Position numbers and translations under genes: made by a program. The notes beneath the pieces are model-generated. The model was not told the origin of the DNA. It made no database searches and was given only the letters and a program-made list of their open reading frames with translations. A stretch of 7,916 bases of DNA, from the NCBI GenBank assembly GCA_016935035.1, contig JAFGRR010000207.1, positions 1-7,916 of the forward strand, given 5' to 3'. The stretch is from Phycisphaerae bacterium. Its GTDB lineage: Bacteria > Planctomycetota > Phycisphaerae > UBA1845 > Fen-1342. Shown here piece after piece: positions 6,068 through 7,916 of the stretch (within the stretch, counting starts at the first letter, position 1; each line of letters opens with the position of its first letter).

Positions 6068-7020
6068 GACGCCATGACCTCGGGCGAATCGGGGGGAGTG
6101 CTCTCCGGTTCGGGCGGAGTACCGTCAGCTTCGGGTTCGCTGGTCGCCAACGCCTCGGCCACGGGTGGCAGCGGTGGCGGTCCGTCGGGCATTCCCAACT
6201 GCGCGATCGCCATGGCCAGCGGCAGCGGTGGCGGCTCGATCATCGCCAGAATCTCGCCCGCCAGCGCCATGTAGTCCTCGGCGCCGTTGCTGCCCGGGGC
6301 ATAGTCGAAGATCGTCTGCCCGAAACTCGGGCACTCGGCCAGTTTGATATTCCGCCGAATGTGCGTCTCGAACACGCGCGCCCAGTGCCACGCGTCTTCA
6401 GGGCTCGAATCGCGAATGAACTGCTGCACGTCGCGCGTGACCTCCTGGGCCAGGCGCGTGCCGGTTTCGAACATCGTGAACAGGATACCCGAGACGCGCA
6501 GGTGCTCGCTTAACGCCCCGCGCACCAGCGACACCGTCTGAAGCAGCTTGCCCAGACCCTGAAGCGCCAGGAAGTGCGGCTGAAGCGGGATGAGGACCTC
6601 GCGCGACGCCGCCAACGCGTTGATTGCCAGTAGCCCGAGCGACGGCGGACAGTCGAGAATGCAGAAGTCAAGCTCGTCGTACAGCGGCTGGACCGCTCTG
6701 GCCAGAATCGTCTCGCGCTCGTCCTTGCCCGAAAGCTCCAGCTCGGCCGCAACCAGGTCGAGATGCGACGGCATGAGCATCAGTCGGTCGTCTATCTGCC
6801 GCAGTGCTTCAAGGGCCGACGCGCCGCTGACCAGGACGTCGTAGACGCTCGCCTCGCCGTCGTTCAGCTCGTATCCGAGGTGCATGCTGGCGTGCGCCTG
6901 CGGATCGAGGTCGATGAGCAACACACGCCGGTCAGCGCGTGCCAACGCGGCGGCGATATTGACGGCCGAGGTCGTCTTACCGACGCCGCCTTTCTGATTG
7001 AGGATCGCGATTGACCGCAT
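6064..7020 (-). CDS. parA: ParA/Soj-family ATPase with proline-rich tail
   Basis: ParA-type Walker ATPases drive segregation or positioning of DNA or protein cargo by ATP-dependent binding to the nucleoid. The 318-residue product has a canonical fold: deviant Walker A KGGVGKTT at 10-17 (signature Lys10, catalytic Lys15), LLIDLDPQAHAS at 34-45 (Walker A'), FCILDCPPSLG at 119-129 (Walker B, Asp123), and the late family block IRRNIKLAECPSFGQTIF at 221-238. The domain ends near 262. A tail of about 56 residues rich in Pro, Glu and Ala follows (from IEPPPLPL on), longer than typical Soj and probably disordered. The start at 7020 is fixed by family alignment, since the Walker A motif follows within ten residues. 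No Shine-Dalgarno sequence precedes it; a good -10 box ends seven bases upstream instead, so the message may be leaderless. No parB is adjacent, so the partner and cargo cannot be told from here; chromosome partition is likely but not certain. Confidence 0.92.
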   Translation of the reverse strand: MRSIAILNQKGGVGKTTSAVNIAAALARADRRVLLIDLDPQAHASMHLGYELNDGEASVYDVLVSGASALEALRQIDDRLMLMPSHLDLVAAELELSGKDERETILARAVQPLYDELDFCILDCPPSLGLLAINALAASREVLIPLQPHFLALQGLGKLLQTVSLVRGALSEHLRVSGILFTMFETGTRLAQEVTRDVQQFIRDSSPEDAWHWARVFETHIRRNIKLAECPSFGQTIFDYAPGSNGAEDYMALAGEILAMIEPPPLPLAMAIAQLGMPDGPPPLPPVAEALATSEPEADGTPPEPESTPPDSPEVMAS

Positions 7021-7026
7021 GGAGGA

Positions 7027-7054
7027 AGTATAAGTTGTCGTGGTCCGAACACAA
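7027..7054 (-). promoter_or_regulatory. parA promoter, predicted leaderless
   Basis: On the minus strand TTGTGT (7054-7049) and TATACT (7032-7027) are separated by 16 bases. The -10 matches five of six consensus bases and the -35 three of six. Six bases separate the -10 from the A of the parA ATG at 7020, so transcription would begin at the start codon. The bases before the ATG (CTTCCTCC) are pyrimidine-rich and not a ribosome site, which fits a leaderless message. Confidence 0.5.
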
Positions 7055-7070
7055 AGCGGCCCTGGCCGCT
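7047..7070 (-). terminator. Rho-independent terminator of the methyltransferase gene
   Basis: On the minus strand AGCGGC and GCCGCT (7070-7055) form a stem with a CAGG loop, followed directly by TTGTGTT. It starts 23 bases after the methyltransferase stop (7093). The T-rich tail is also the -35 box of the proposed parA promoter. A second AGCGGCC lies just upstream (7085-7091) and could compete for the same pairing arm. Confidence 0.55.
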
Positions 7071-7092
7071 GTCCAGTCTGTAGTGGCCGCTG

Positions 7093-7899
7093 CTATGCCC
7101 GGGCCTTGAGTGAGAACATCAGCGGCACGCTGTCGGGCCGCTCGGCGTAGTGCCAGCCGCCCCCCGGCCGCGCCGTAAACAACGGGCTCGACGGATCGAT
7201 CGTGAATGGGAACTCGTGCAGGTACTCCAGCCGCAAACCCGCGTTGATCAGGGCGTTGATGATGTCCGCCAAGCTGTGGTGCCACTCATAGCTGACCCTG
7301 CGCAACTCGGCCGTTGGGTCGGCGTACGTGCCTTGCTCGGTTTCAAACCGCATCGGCTCGGCGTTGTGAAAGTACGGGTAGCGCACGCGCGGCTCGGTCA
7401 CGCCGGGTGAGTCGTCATAGACCAGGCCGGCCGGGTGGAAGTCGCGGAGGTAGAAGAAGCCGCCGGGCTTGACGTAGCGAGCGGCGATTTGCCCCCAGCG
7501 CGGCATGTCGGGCAGCCAGCACAAGACGCCGGCCGATGTGTACACGATGTCGAACCGGTCATCGAGGTGATTGGGCAGGTCGTACAGGTCGCAGCAGATG
7601 AATCTGGCGTTCAGGCTTAGTTCCGTGGCCAGTGCCCGAGCCTGCACGATCGCCGGCTCGGAGAAATCCACGCCGACGACCTCGGCCCCGCGCCTGGCCC
7701 ACGACAACGTGTCCTGGCCGAAGTGGCATTGCAGGTGCAGCAGACGCTTGCCGGCGACGTCGCCGACTTCACGGACGTCGATGTCCATTAGCGCGCAGCG
7801 CCCGCGTTTGAAGCCCTCGACGTCGTAGAACTCCGACGCCACGTGTATTGGCGTCATCGCGTCCCAGGACTTGCGATTGGCCTGCCGATACTCGTCCAT
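7093..7899 (-). CDS. SAM-dependent class I methyltransferase
   Basis: The product is a soluble Rossmann-fold methyltransferase of 268 residues; the substrate is not known. Motif I is LLHLQCHFGQDTLSWA (53-68), the LQCHFGQDT variant of the usual glycine loop. Strand 2 ends in VVGVDFSEPAI (74-84) with ribose-binding Asp78, ICCDLYDLP (101-109) supplies the adenine-side Asp104, and FDIVYTSAGVLCWLPDM (116-132) followed by YVKPGG (142-147) gives motifs IV to VI. The C-terminal 110 residues hold aromatic-rich segments (YPYFHNAEPMRFE, SYEWHHSLADIINAL) that probably form the substrate pocket; small-molecule methylation is an inference. Start: the ATG at 7899 is preceded by GGAG at eight-base spacing. 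The in-frame GTG at 7908 is only three codons upstream and overlaps that GGAG, so it is less likely. It lies 72 bases upstream of parA, with a terminator-like hairpin between, so it is probably a separate transcript. Its promoter lies beyond the window. Confidence 0.88.
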   Translation of the reverse strand: MDEYRQANRKSWDAMTPIHVASEFYDVEGFKRGRCALMDIDVREVGDVAGKRLLHLQCHFGQDTLSWARRGAEVVGVDFSEPAIVQARALATELSLNARFICCDLYDLPNHLDDRFDIVYTSAGVLCWLPDMPRWGQIAARYVKPGGFFYLRDFHPAGLVYDDSPGVTEPRVRYPYFHNAEPMRFETEQGTYADPTAELRRVSYEWHHSLADIINALINAGLRLEYLHEFPFTIDPSSPLFTARPGGGWHYAERPDSVPLMFSLKARA

Positions 7900-7916
7900 T
7901 GCCGCCACTCCGTCAC

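Noticed and set aside
4364..7899. Methyltransferase, parA, vanZ and nadA as one new functional system or defence island
   Set aside because: Terminator-like hairpins separate methyltransferase from parA and vanZ from nadA, and nadA is a housekeeping gene; only parA-vanZ looks coupled.
7900..7908. GTG start for the methyltransferase at 7908
   Set aside because: It adds only three codons and overlaps the GGAG that suits the ATG at 7899.
1..7916. CRISPR arrays, insertion sequences, tRNA genes or parS-like sites
   Set aside because: By eye I found no regularly spaced repeats, transposase, cloverleaf-like sequence or parS palindrome.

Overview
The window is a GC-rich stretch of bacterial chromosome made of eight protein genes, mostly housekeeping, with no tRNA, rRNA, insertion sequence or CRISPR array that I can see. 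Several starts lack a clear Shine-Dalgarno sequence, and a small CC...CPKC protein resembles short proteins I remember from Planctomycetes. A planctomycete-like source is therefore my best guess, but it is an inference and not proven by any marker gene here.

Layout from left to right: a long coiled-coil/helical protein of unknown function on the + strand (its true start may lie outside the window), followed by two hairpins that probably end its transcript. Converging on these from the right is a minus-strand pair: trpF (phosphoribosylanthranilate isomerase, tryptophan synthesis), then a small zinc-ribbon-like protein. A roughly 200-base divergent spacer separates trpF from a + strand membrane M48 metalloprotease. 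Its C-terminal part carries an in-frame insert encoded by a strong DNA palindrome. The protease converges on a minus-strand series, read from the right edge: a SAM-dependent methyltransferase, parA, a VanZ-like membrane protein that overlaps parA by four bases, and nadA (quinolinate synthase, NAD synthesis).

The genes do not form one pathway. trpF and nadA are single biosynthetic genes without pathway partners here. parA and vanZ look translationally coupled. The methyltransferase/parA junction is very compact: the tail of a probable terminator overlaps the -35 box of a parA promoter whose predicted start point is the A of the parA ATG, suggesting a leaderless message.

I see no convincing undescribed multi-gene system. 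The points most worth checking are the palindromic insert in the protease gene, the probable leaderless parA, the easily missed zinc-ribbon gene, and the parA-vanZ coupling without a parB.
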